Shown in pieces: positions 8,321 through 17,699 of a stretch of 27,709 nucleotides of DNA. The position numbers were made by a program, and so were the translations under genes. Within the stretch, counting starts at the first letter, position 1. The number at the start of each line of letters is the position of its first letter. Below the pieces are notes generated by a model that had not been told where the DNA came from, made no database searches, and saw nothing but the letters and a program-made list of their open reading frames with translations. Source of the DNA: Chara braunii (lineage: Eukaryota; Streptophyta; Charophyceae; Charales; Characeae); the NCBI GenBank assembly GCA_003427395.1, contig BFEA01000222.1, positions 1,484,178-1,511,886 on the forward strand, read 5' to 3'.

Positions 8321-9186
8321 TGTCTTTTGCACGCCTTTTCATCGGTAGATGGCACACCTTCCCCCCACTCAAAATGCAATGTCCCCATCGCACGACTGGT
8401 TTTCACTCGGAGGAATGCAGACCTTGGTCCACCAACTGAGTCAAGAACAACGACCCACCTGCTCCTAGAAGGAAGGGTGATCAGTCCTTCCTCGGTATGT
8501 AACACCTCATCCTTCTACTTAGTCCGACCTTTTGCCGTTACGAGACGGGCGTCATTGCTGAGGTACCACCTCACATCCGGCAGGTAGGTCCTGTCCAAAC
8601 CTCCTAGGACCCCGTCTTGCCGTAAAGACTTTCTCGAGAATCGTTCCTTCCGAGCGGTGTTTTCTGGGATCCAGCCTCTTCATTTCAAGAGAGTTGGGGC
8701 TCTCAATTAGTTTTCGAGTGCGGTTATGAAGACTACGCGGTTAGTCCCGGAACGGTTGTAATGATCCGGTAGGGCGGTGTCACTCGCCCCGTGGTGGTTG
8801 CGACTTCCACCCGGTACCACGCCCTACTCCTCCCTCTGGACAGTTTCGCTCAACTTAATGCGAGCAGTCGTGGTCTATTCCAAATGGTCGTGCGGCCCCT
8901 CTACGGCATGGCGTGTGGTTGGGGAGAAAAAATCAGACTTAGGAAAAAAGAATGGCTCTCTCGCCCGTTTGGCTCCACGCCCTTGACGTTTAGGTTCTGA
9001 ACATGAAGCGCAGTTTGAACTCCCCGACCAGAGCTCCTTGTCGGAGTTAATTCCGGACGACCAACATCAATCAAAGAGAAAGGTGTTTTGGTCCTTCAAC
9101 CCGTATTCCTTCTTATGAGGAGTACGTCGCGCTGAGACTTTCCCTTGACTCGTAGAGGTCCTAGGGTTGCGATGCATGCACCGCTA
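8290..9186 (-). pseudogene. Coding remnant of unknown protein, ~298 codons with six stops
   Basis: Reading the minus strand in one frame from about 9186 to 8290 gives long protein-like stretches interrupted by only six stop codons and no evident frameshift. Visible segments are, in order: PHKKEYGLKDQNTFLFD (near 9115), the basic segment PKRQGRGAKRAREP (about 8992, nuclear-localisation-like), ENTARKERFSRKSLRQDG (about 8665), YLPDVRWYLSNDARLVTAKG (about 8585), HTEEGLITLPSRSRWVVVLD (about 8500), and FEWGEGVPSTDE (about 8370). I recognise no family. It lies on the same strand as the retroelement 1.4 kb upstream and may be part of its 3' region or a separate decayed gene. The last codons run into the 63 bp array. 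Confidence that this was once coding is moderate. Confidence 0.4.
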
Positions 9187-9249
9187 TCCCCCTCCTGTTG
9201 AGGCCTGAGACTAGAAAAAAGGGAAAACTCAATGTCTTGCTATTTCCAT
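9187..9249. other. Short spacer
   Basis: Stops in all frames read by eye; nothing recognised. Confidence 0.4.
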
Positions 9250-9624
9250 GGTCGGCCCGACGACCTTTCATCACATTGCCTAGGGTCCTATGCAATGCAA
9301 TATCCAATTCTCAAACACTCAGTCCAATGCTATTTTCAAGGTTGATTCTCATGGTTGGTCCGACAACCTCTTATCAACAAGGTAACCCATTGTGGCCGCT
9401 CTGGCGGTCGCTTTCTCAATAGCCATCTTTTCAAGGGCCGACCCGACGGCCCATCTTCAATCCTCAACTTTCACATTCCCCAATATCAATTCCTTATGAC
9501 TGTCCCAACGGTCTACGCCCGTCTCGACTTAAGGCTCAACCTTATTTATCCTGCCCTTCTCTTTTCAACTCATCATTCTCTTTCATCCATCCTCATGGCT
9601 ATTTCAATGACCGACCCACCGGTC
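9250..9624. repeat. Series of six 16-18 nt hairpins with covarying stems
   Basis: Six short inverted repeats share a 5-6-5 layout (stem, loop, stem). They are GGTCG/CGACC (9250-9265), GGTTG/CAACC (9353-9368), GGCCG/CGGTC (9394-9409), GGGCCG/CGGCCC (9435-9452), GACTG/CGGTC (9498-9513) and GACCG/CGGTC (9609-9624). Four of the loops match the pattern YCCGA or CCCRM (GCCCGA, GTCCGA, ACCCGA, ACCCAC). Most are preceded by TTYNAT-like sequence and followed by TCATC- or TTATC-like sequence. Spacings of 41, 41, 63, 103 and 111 bp suggest an old array with a ~40 bp period, continued by the clear 40 bp repeats at 9755. Confidence 0.6.
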
Positions 9625-9714
9625 TTTTCCATCTCTCATCGCTCATTCTAGCTCATTCTCAATTAACCTTTCTCAATCAACCTTTCTCAATCAATTATGC
9701 ACGGGACCCCAGTG

Positions 9715-9914
9715 CCTATTTCAAAAGAAATGACCCTTGTCAGGGGCCATTTCCGAACAACCTGGTTAGGGTCGTTCTTTTTCATTCTCAAATCGAACAG
9801 CCTGGTTAGGGCCATTTTTTTCCATTCTCAAGTGGAACAGCCTGGTTAGGGCCATTATTTTCCATTCTCAAGTCGATTAGCCTGGTGAGGGTCATTCCTT
9901 TCCGTTCTCAATGT
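9715..9914. repeat. Tandem array, 40 bp unit, 4 clear copies plus one degenerate
   Basis: Units start at 9755, 9795, 9835 and 9875, exactly 40 bp apart, with consensus GAACAGCCTGGTTAGGGCCAT followed by TTTTTCCATTCTCAAGT. A degenerate fifth copy (9715-9754) precedes them and contains the near-palindrome AAATGACCCT-TGTC-AGGGGCCATTT. Each unit can form a small CCT-GGTT-AGG hairpin. A shorter 15 bp iteration, CCTTTCTCAATCAA, lies just upstream at about 9655-9697. Confidence 0.9.
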
Positions 9915-10615
9915 TAGCGCCCAAGGGAGTGGGGCTCCAGGACACGGATCCCATTTCTGTCTCGGAGGTTAGAAGGTGACCATCTCTTTTCAGTTTTCTG
10001 CGTGTGGTTCCCCTCATCCATTTTCAAAGCAATGTACTATCCATGCATACATCCGACTTAGCGTCTAGTACTCGAGTTGGGGCTTGCGACCCCAAGCAAC
10101 ACTAGCCCACCCGACCGTTCAATCATAGCAAAAGACAGGGGTGCCCCCTCCATTTTCACTCTTTCTGGTTTCTCAGCTCTTGGCTATTCTCAGACCCATT
10201 CATGACTGAGTTGGATTAGGCTCATAGGGAACGAGTGTTCTTCACACCCCTTAACCCATAGGTTCCCTAACCTCCCTTGTATTCGACCAACATTCAATGC
10301 CATGCTTTGCTCGTCAATCTGTACTCAAAGTTTCTTTTCTTAAAAGCACAATCCTCATTCCATCCAAAATTCACAATGCACCCTTCCCAACTGGTCTCAT
10401 CCCATGCCCCATGTCATCGTCTTGTGTACCCACTTTCGAATCTAGCTCATCCATAAAGTAGCCTCAAAAGCTATCTTCTAACTTATCGTGACACAGTCTT
10501 AGCTGACCCTCTCATCACTCATTTTTAGCAAGCTTACTCATACTATACACATTCTTGTCGTTCTAATGTTTTGCAAATGATCAAGCAGGATTCATGCTCA
10601 ACACTTAATCAACAT
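9915..10615. other. Spacer without recognised gene
   Basis: About 700 bp of mixed, mildly pyrimidine-rich sequence downstream (in transcription sense) of the 312-codon ORF. This is where a 3' LTR would be expected for the large element, but I find no TG..CA pair or polypurine tract that I could defend. Confidence 0.4.
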
Positions 10616-11554
10616 CTAATGCCTATTGATGTCTTGTGCCTCCACTCGTTCGGCCCCTTGTCCATCCTGTTTTTCTGTTGGTTCTTTAACCCCCATGCCG
10701 GAGGCCATGATTTCTCTTCTCCTTCTTGCAATCTCTTGTAGCTCCATCTCGCTGTAGAAATCCAGTGGTGTGGCCACTACCCCTGCCTTTGCGAGTTTTC
10801 GGGCCTTGATAATCCACTTATGCTTGATCATACCGAGCCATTGCTGAAACCAATGGTTGGGCGTTGGCCCAAACTCATCCTCCCATCTGAAGGCTCCCTC
10901 GCGCGACTGGTGTATCGGGGGCCGCCTCTCTTCTCTAGGCCTCGAGATTTCATCCCTCTCATCCCCACTGCTGATTTCTATGACCTCCTGCACTTCCTCC
11001 TCCTCGTCCTCCTCTTCTTCCGTTTGTATAGGGCTATACCCACCCGTGAGGTTCTTTGGATCGTAGGTATAGGGAATTTCTTCCCTTGTCCCATACCCTT
11101 CTTCAACGTCCGGATCCCTCCCTTCACAACTTGCGTGGTCACTCCGTTTTTCAAGCAGGTTTTCCCTTCTCTCCTCCCCATCCTCATGCTCGTCACACAT
11201 GTCCTGTCTCCCCTCGCTTTCCCTATGCCAAGACTCATGTTGTTCGCACCTCTTGGCTCTTTCCTCGTCAGAGGCCTGAGCCTTGCCTCCCATATCCGCA
11301 TTGCCCTCTTCTCCCACACTTGCCCTTTCCTCCTCGCTCTCACTCCCAGATGATATATATATACCTTCTCCCTCTCGGAGGGGCAAGGGTCTTTTACACA
11401 CACACTTTCTCGCATCCCTGCCAACCACTTGCCCGGGTATGAGCCCTATGTACAACTTTCTCTTTGACGTCCTCCTTCCTTGACTTGATACCGCTTCTTC
11501 CCCTCTGGTATGCCTGTTGATCGCCCCGCTGTCATTCTCGTCGCCGAATTCCAT
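10616..11554 (-). CDS. Acidic 312-residue ORF downstream of integrase, function unknown
   Basis: An intact frame opens at the ATG at 11554, the first Met after an in-frame TAA 8 codons upstream, and runs 312 codons. It lies 385 bp after the integrase frame on the same strand. Features in order: a basic N-terminal patch (RRTSKRK, residues 27-33); IYISSGSESEEE (65-76); a charged E/R/D-rich centre; VIEISSGDERDE (191-202), preceded by a run of Glu/Asp (179-187); and a more ordered C-terminal part (HWFQQWLGMIKHKWIIKARK, 234-253), rich in aromatic and basic residues with likely helices to about 285. There is no signal peptide or membrane segment, so it does not look env-like. The two hydrophobic-acidic motifs resemble SUMO-interacting motifs, which is inference. 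It is unbroken beside a heavily broken pol. Confidence 0.6.
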   Translation of the reverse strand: MEFGDENDSGAINRHTRGEEAVSSQGRRTSKRKLYIGLIPGQVVGRDARKCVCKRPLPLREGEGIYISSGSESEEERASVGEEGNADMGGKAQASDEERAKRCEQHESWHRESEGRQDMCDEHEDGEERRENLLEKRSDHASCEGRDPDVEEGYGTREEIPYTYDPKNLTGGYSPIQTEEEEDEEEEVQEVIEISSGDERDEISRPREERRPPIHQSREGAFRWEDEFGPTPNHWFQQWLGMIKHKWIIKARKLAKAGVVATPLDFYSEMELQEIARRRREIMASGMGVKEPTEKQDGQGAERVEAQDINRH

Positions 11555-11939
11555 TTTTGCTTTTTCTTGTGTTTTTCTTTTAGGTCCTGTATATTAAAAC
11601 AACACCCGCAAAACCCCTCATACACCCGTTTTCCCAGTCAGGTAGGCAGCTCCCCTTCCCTAGAATGCTCCCTGTATCCTTCGCATCATGCCACTATTAT
11701 ACATTTCCCTCTCTTATGCAAATGCCCCGTTTGTAAGGATCTCATTATTTGTCCGTCAAAAACTATAATACAATGCTCCCAACAATCCTTCCCGTTGGCA
11801 CACAAACCCGTTACCGCAAACTCTCAAGTCATCCTGCCTTCCAACCTCAGTCAGTCCAAACCATTGCCCCAACCCCAAAAAGAATGACACTCCCACGGAC
11901 GCAGTCAGAGACAGAACCATAGTGTGGGCATGACCGTTG
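11555..11939 (-). other. Spacer between integrase and the extra ORF
   Basis: About 385 bp without a recognisable domain. On the minus strand the part next to the extra ORF is A/G-rich (CTAAAAGAAAAACACAAG). Confidence 0.4.
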
Positions 11940-13565
11940 TCAGTCCTTAGCTTGTAACCCCTCAGTTTCCTTATCCTCGACCTCGTGAAGCCATTGTTTC
12001 ATCGGCTCTCGACTTAGAAACCTGACCAATCGTTGTCCCGGGAAGGGTCCTTTCAATCCAGTTCCATCCAAATCTTCCAGTTCGAAGGTGTTCAGTCTCA
12101 CCCGCTTGGCGACCCGGTAGGGGTCATTGAACCTCCTCCCCAGCTGTCTAGACCAATTATTTTCCAGTGTTGAGTTCCTTAGCAATACTGTCTCCCCCAC
12201 CTGAAGTGGATCCTTTCTGATATTCTAAACCTGGTCCCACCTTGCTTTGTCCCTCATTCTGTTGTCTAGTACTCGGTTGACGATGTCTTCCATGACCTCT
12301 TCGTTCTTAAGGACTTGTTGACACCTCGCCTCGATTAACTCTTCCGTGGTCATTCGTGGATCATCATCTAACCTGTTCCAGACAGGTATCAAGGCTTCGA
12401 CGGGAAAGTCGATCTCTCTTTCGTACCAAAGTTCTGCTGGGATGCCTCCCCTTGTCCTCTTAGGTGTCATGTTCTCTGATAAGACGGTCTGCTTGAGATA
12501 CCTAGGCCAGCTTCCCAAATGGTCCGTTGCGAGCTTCGCAATCGTGTTCTTTAAGGTTCGGTGTCCTTTTTCCACAGGTGCATTGGCCTCCGGGTGATAC
12601 GACTCGATGAGTTTGATTGGTACGAAGAGCCTCTTAAGCATTCCCAATACTTCTTGGTTCACAAATTATATCACATTGTCTGCTATAAACCTCCTAATGA
12701 AAGGATGCCTCAAGTAGAAGTCTTCTATCCAATTCGCTACACTTCTTCCTGTCTTTTTCTTGAGAGCGACCGCCTCCACGAATCCACTCAAGTTGTCTCG
12801 CGCATACCTGTACCCATCTGTTGATACGGGCATGACCGCAAGGTCAAGGTGGACCAGATGTCCCAGTCCTAGCACCCTCGTTGGTCTAAGCGGCTCGAAG
12901 ACACGCGTTGAGCTCCGTTCCTAGCAGATTAGGCAGGTCTGGCAGTACGTGGCGACCATGCCTGCTATGCCTGGCTAATAATAGAGTGGCGCTATCTTTG
13001 CAAGAGTTCCTTTGGATGATCGATGCCCTCCTGCCAATCCGTCGTGCATTGCCTTGATAACTTCTAGCTGCCTAGATCTCCCGCACACAACTCTTCTAAG
13101 CATACCACCTTCCTCCCTCCTGAACAGATGGCCATCCCTTAGGACGTACCTCTCGACCTCCTCCCTTGCTTTAATGCTAACTTCCTTGGGCTGTTTGTTT
13201 CCTACCAACAACAACTCAATCTCCCGAAAAATCCCTTCATATATCTGAGCATAGAAAAACTCCTTCCTTCCCTGATCCTCGTCCTTTCTTTCCTGCATCT
13301 GGTTTGCCATCCACTGCAACTCTTTCCCTTCCCAAGATTCCACGAGGCTCATCACGGTTTCCCGGCCTCCCTCAACCGCCATTGCTATTAGTTCCTCCTT
13401 CGGTCCTACTACCGCTTCCCATGAGTCTTTCTCCTCTTTGCGACCTCGAGTGGTGACTGGTCCTTCTCTAAGTTCTGCTACTACGGCATGTGCCCCCTTT
13501 TCCAAAGTCCAGATCGACAACTCTCCCGCCGCGCATCCTTTGCCCATCATCTCGTGATCCACCAC
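11940..13565 (-). pseudogene. pol: Integrase: HHCC, DD35E core and C-terminal domain, with four internal stops
   Basis: Integrase inserts the cDNA into host chromosomes. One frame spans the whole region. The zinc-binding part has H174 and H181 (MHDGLAGGH) followed, past a stop, by CQTC (about 12945-12930). The catalytic core shows HLDLAVMP (first Asp, near 12845), ADN (second Asp, near 12680) and HPEANAPVEKGH (Glu near 12572). There are 35 residues between the second Asp and the Glu, the DD35E spacing. The C-terminal domain has the GPY/F-like RRFNDPYRV (about 12120) and ELEDLDGTGLKGPFPG. Stops are TAG 12975-12977, TAG 12921-12923, TAA 12666-12668 and TAG 12225-12227. The Gly of the usual DNG is replaced by Val. 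No chromodomain was recognised. An N-terminal segment (13565 to about 13150) links RNase H to the zinc domain. Confidence 0.92.
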
Positions 13566-13583
13566 AAAAGTTTTTCCTTCGTA

Positions 13584-14195
13584 TTAAAGGAATGCGTTTA
13601 TGGGTTTCGCATCCTCCACTCCTTCGGAAGTGATGAAGACCCGACTCAGCCCATCGGCCTTGTTTCTGATTCCCGCAATCCGTTCGATTTTGTAATCGAA
13701 CTGCCAGATAAATCCTACCCATCTCCCCACCGTCGGATCTATAGGCCTGTAGTTCTTTAAGGCCCCTGCAACATTCGTTGGATCGATCCTAAGGATGAAC
13801 CGCCTCCCAAATAGGAAGGCCTGGAAGGTCTTGAGGCAATGTAAGGTGGCTAAGACCTCCTTCTTGAACTGCGAGTACCGCCGTTCTGTGGAGTTCAGGG
13901 TTTTACTTTCGAACCTAATTGGCCTCTCTTTTCCTGCCTCATCCCTTTGAATCAGTACGCCTCCTACGACCAAGGGAACTCCATCCGTTTCTAGGATGAA
14001 TGGCCGTCCCACTTCGTCATTAAAGCAAGGTGCCGACAAGGCGACATGCTTCGATGTAAGTATGTCCTTGAGGGTTTGGACGACTCCTTCTCGCTCCTCC
14101 GTCCAATCCATGGACCCTTCTTCTCTAATCATGGCCCGGATAGGCTCAACAATCTTGGCAAAAATTTTAATGAAGATCCTCCAAAAGTCCATCAT
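13584..14195 (-). pseudogene. pol: RNase H domain of the pol polyprotein
   Basis: RNase H degrades the RNA strand of the RNA:DNA hybrid made by the neighbouring RT. The segment begins in the RT connection (FIKIFAKIVEPIRA, residues 8-21). The RNase H fold follows, with acidic positions typical of the family: FILETDGVPL (D71), RRYSQFKKEVLA (E113), LRIDPTNVAG (D138) and IRNKADGLSR (D181). These retained residues show that the domain is nearly complete. A TAA at 13584-13586 closes the frame, which then continues in the same phase into integrase. The length (203 residues including the connection) is normal. Confidence 0.9.
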
Positions 14196-15106
14196 GCCTA
14201 GGAATGCTCTTACCTCCGTTGTCGTTCGCAGGGGTGTTGGTGACTGTGATATCTTGTCTGTCTACGTCGGATCTGGCTTCCTACCGTAAGCACCGCAGCG
14301 AAATCCTAGTAGAGTTACTTCCGGTACTGCTAGAATACTCTTTGGTCCATTAACCATGATGTTGTATACTAGGAACTGTCGGAGTAAGTCCTTGATGTCC
14401 TGTAGATGATCCCATACAAATCTTCTGATTCCTGGCTGGACTTCCGTCTAGTCCTTCTCTTGCGTGCCTTTGATCGGGTTGTCATCGATGTAGGGCTCAC
14501 ACTTCTCTGGGAACATGTCCCAGGCTACGACGAGCATTCTCCGTTACGCTTGGGCTACCACGTTTGTGAAACCCATAGGGGGTGTGCATTGCGGTTTACA
14601 GCCTGTCCCGAACATCCAATGAAAGTTGGTCATAACCTGAGTACAGATCTATCAGGGAGTAAATGCTTCGGCCGGCGTGCGATTCTTCTAATAAATTTGT
14701 CTGAGGCAGTGAGCCAGCATCTCGGATGGTTACCGCATTCAACTTCTATAGGTTCTGAATCCATCTCCTCGTCTTGTTGGGTTTTCGGAAGATGAACCAC
14801 CGGTTCGTGTATGGCGACGCCGTAGGTTCTGCAACGAAGGAGTCCATTTTTTGCTCGAACAAGGTCTGTCACTTCCCCCGCTATTCCAAACTCATAGGAC
14901 GGACCCTTGTCATTCCAGCATTCATGCTCTACCGTGTGGATTCTGACCGGAGGGATTAGCTTTACGTCCAAACGCCCCTTCTGGTGAATACTAAAGGCAA
15001 ATGCCAGGTGAAACTCCTGGCAGGTCTTTTTTATCAGGCGGGTTTCCTCTTCCGTTAAGAATCTGTTTATCCCTATCTTCATTGTATTAGCTACATCATC
15101 TGGCAT
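14196..15106 (-). pseudogene. pol: Reverse transcriptase with YIDD box, broken by frameshifts and stops
   Basis: RT copies the element RNA into DNA. An N-terminal lead (RFLTEEETRLIKKTCQEFHL, then VKLIPPVRIHTV) is in one frame from 15106 to about 14850. The frame then shifts: SPYTNRWFIFRKPNKTRRW (about 14817-14761) and AVTIRDAGSLPQ (about 14740-14701) form the finger motifs, and SIYSLIDLYSGYDQ carries the first catalytic Asp (codon 14649-14647). After a second shift near 14580 come MGFTNVVAQA and the catalytic EPYIDDNPIKG, with YIDD at 14492-14481. Next are FLVYNIMVNGPKS and VTLLGFRCG. Stops lie at 14746, 14596, 14544, 14448 and 14262. All major RT blocks are present, so the loss is by small lesions, not by deletion. 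Confidence 0.92.
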
Positions 15107-15222
15107 TCGATGCCCTTTCGTCGCTCTCCTCTCTTGGATTACTCGGAGGACTTATTCCTCCTTCTCCATAGCCTCTTCCTTTGATGTCGATAATAGGATC
15201 GAGACCGGTTTTGCTTTCTTCA

Positions 15223-16470
15223 CTACCGGCTTGTACTTTCAAACACTTCCTTCTGGGATGTTTCTCCTAAAAAATGAATGCCCGGAATTATCCTTGCCAC
15301 TTCTACGATTCGTGGTTGAATATTGATTAATTTTCCGTTCAGACAATATCCCTTCTGCACATCTCCTTCGAATTTGGCCAATGCCACCGAGTCCACTCCT
15401 ACGTTGTGGTATCTGATGGCTTTGATGGGTTGTAACAAATCCGGAATCTCGAGTGCGACTTCTGGCACGTCCATGCACACTTCTTTCCGCTTGGGCAAGC
15501 TGGCTCCGAGTTCGACTTCTGATTCTCTTTCTGCCACCATAACACCTAGGACTTCGTCCTCCTGCCTTTTCTTCTTCTGGGGCAGACCCATCTTGATCCA
15601 TTCCTTCTTATTGAATGCTTCCTCGATCATGATTTCTACCCTTTCTCTCATGCCCTCCATCCGCGCAAAAGCCCCCTTCCACACACTATTTTTGAATGAT
15701 GGTGACCATGTTGCTAACTTTCCCTTCGGAGGGTCTCCTCCCGTCCCAAGGAGTCGGAGGAGCTCTCCCCGGCCGGTCACTGGGTCCTCTATGTCTACCA
15801 TGTATGTACCACTGGCATCGTGCAAGGACATACCTATCATTTCTACGTTTGCGCACCATGGTGTCCCGAGGATTATGTCGTGGTCTATTTCCTCCATTAC
15901 TGTCATCCGCTGAAACAACCAGATCGACTCCTCTGATTCCTGCCTTGACTGCGCATTTCGTGACTACCCAGCAAACGAAATTTTGCCACCGGCTCCACGG
16001 ATGCTCCCTGTTACTTCCTTATTTACCGTACAGCCTGTGATTGTTGCGAAATCTCTTCTGATGAGAGTGATTTCCGCTCCCCCTTCTACTAATGCGTCGG
16101 TATGATAAGTCCCGTTTTGGATTTTCAACTTTTTTACGGGTAGCGCATGGAAGTTGATCTTTGTCCCAGGATATGCCCTCATGACCTTGCCACCTTCTCG
16201 GTCCGGCAAGCTCAGGCGGATGTCCGCAATGGCTTTCTCGAGATCCTCCAAATCCCCGCGACTCCTTTGAAGGTTAGCGACATCTTGCGGAGCTTTCTCC
16301 TCCCTTTCTTCTTCCGGTGATTCAGGGTTTTCGTCTATCTCTACTCGTCGCCGAGTCAACAGTTGTCTAAGCCCTTGGAGCAACCTAGGGCTGACCTGCA
16401 GCATGGTCTGAAACAACACCAACATCATGGTTCCTAGTAATTTGCTCAGGGTGTCATTGATCTCTGACAT
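15223..16470 (-). pseudogene. pol: Aspartic protease region of pol with altered active site
   Basis: The retroviral-type protease cleaves the gag-pol polyprotein. One frame runs from 16470 to 15223 with a single stop at 15964. Residues 1-95 are a helical, acidic linker (LTRRRVEIDENPES, EDLEKAIADIRLSL). The active-site loop reads ALVEGGAEITLI (residues 127-138; nucleotides about 16092-16057), where the family has D-[ST]-G. Both the catalytic Asp and the Ser/Thr are replaced (Glu, Gly), so the enzyme would be inactive. After the stop, IDHDIILGTPWC (about 15880) matches the conserved C-terminal I-[IL]-G block. The rest (15800-15223) is a protease-RT linker without a recognised domain. The frame changes before RT. 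Confidence 0.85.
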
Positions 16471-16485
16471 GGTTGAAATCGGGAT

Positions 16486-16947
16486 CTAATACCTAAACTT
16501 CTTTTTAGCAGCGGTAACTTTGTCTGTAGGCTCCTCTTCCCTAGGCTTCCCATAGACATTCTCTGGTTCCCCAGCCTCGGGCTCTGCCTGGGGCGCAGAG
16601 CCTCCAGCAGCCTCCTCCATCACGGTGTCACGGTTAGTTCTTCTTCCAGCCGTCGCTAGTCGAGTGGTCGCATTCACCCTATCGCGCCCGTCGCTTTCCA
16701 GAATAAAGTTGACCTGCGGCCCACGGCCCTGAAGTTGATCCCAAATGATATTGATCACCGGCTCAGCTTCTGCTGCTGCTATCTCTAGCCCATTGAGCAT
16801 GATAATCACTCGCCGCATCCCTCCTGGGGAGTTCCAATTCACCTGTTTTCCCTGCGGTCCGAATATCTCTTCATTTAATGACCTGGTACATCTCCTTTTT
16901 AATATATCGCGGTTGAGTTTTGGACATGCGCGCACATAATGTCCCAC
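16486..16947 (-). pseudogene. gag: Gag C-terminal part with half of a zinc knuckle
   Basis: The frame opens at a non-ATG codon at 16947 with VGHYVRACPKLNRD, the second half of a CCHC knuckle (H-x4-C). The two upstream cysteines are not in frame and have probably been lost. A segment with GMRRVIIMLNGLEIA, INIIWDQL and an E/P/A-rich tail (GEPENVYGKPREEEPTD) follows and ends at 16486. The next frame, starting at 16470, is in the same phase, so gag and protease were one reading frame here. RNA binding by gag would be the role. Confidence 0.72.
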
Positions 16948-17024
16948 CGTCTGAATCCTCGATTGGCTATTCTTGGCGGAACTACGGGTTCATGGGGAGG
17001 GAGGGCGAGTCAGGATACTTGCGC

Positions 17025-17699
17025 CTACATAACCAGTAGTGCATTCTCCACCCTTTCAATCTTGTTATCGACTCTGTGCACCCGTTCATGTAGACTTTCA
17101 ATCCCCTTCTTTACCTTGTCGCCTGTCCTACCGGTCAGATTTATGACCTCCCCTTCCTTAAGCAAGGCCAATGTCTCGGTCACTACTGTCTTCTCAGCCA
17201 GATCCGTTACTGTGTTGAAATCAACATCCCTGGTGTTTACAAACTGACTCGTCTGTTGGTAAGCCGACAGAATCTTGTCTTTGTCGAACTTGGAGAACTG
17301 CCTGAGGAAGTATTTGCTCATTATCCGGTCCGTGACCCCGGGGATTCTTAGTGCTACCAGAGTAAACTCCCGTAGGAAGTCCTTGTACGTTGCGAAGTTC
17401 TTTCTCTGGACCGCCGCTAAGTCGGCCTCCGTAGCCATTTTATCCGCTGCCAGGTATTTCCTCATCATCACATAATGGGTTTTCTTCCAGGATCGACTCG
17501 TGGCTACGATGGCCATTATGTCCCGCCGCAAGCTCAAAGACACATGCTGCCCCAGGTGATCCATGTTTTCTTCTTCAGTCCATTTCAACAACACGACCAG
17601 ATTCTCGTAATCTATAAGGAATTCCGTGATGTTTGCCCCGTCAAACATCAACTTTTTCTTAGTATCCTCAGGTATCCTTGGTTTTTGTTCAGTGCTCAC
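17025..17699 (-). pseudogene. gag: Gag capsid domain of the large element
   Basis: This is the structural core of the particle. The frame encodes 224 residues: an N-terminal MFDGANITEFLIDYENLV (about residues 18-35), typical of retrotransposon gag starting helices, then WTEEENMDHLGQHVSLSLRR, ATYKDFLREFTLVALRIPG and MSKYFLRQFSKFDKDKIL, all helical. The C-terminal stretch VKKGIESLHERVHRVDNKIE, with heptad-like spacing, is a likely coiled coil (about 190-218). The open frame begins at a GTG (17699) after an in-frame TAG, and sequence upstream in another frame continues the protein, so this is not the true start. A stop at 17025 precedes a frameshift into the knuckle segment. Confidence 0.85.

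Noticed and set aside
12225-14580. Stop-codon reassignment or programmed readthrough in pol
   Set aside because: Both TAA and TAG occur within domains and gag has further stops and frameshifts, so ordinary decay is simpler.
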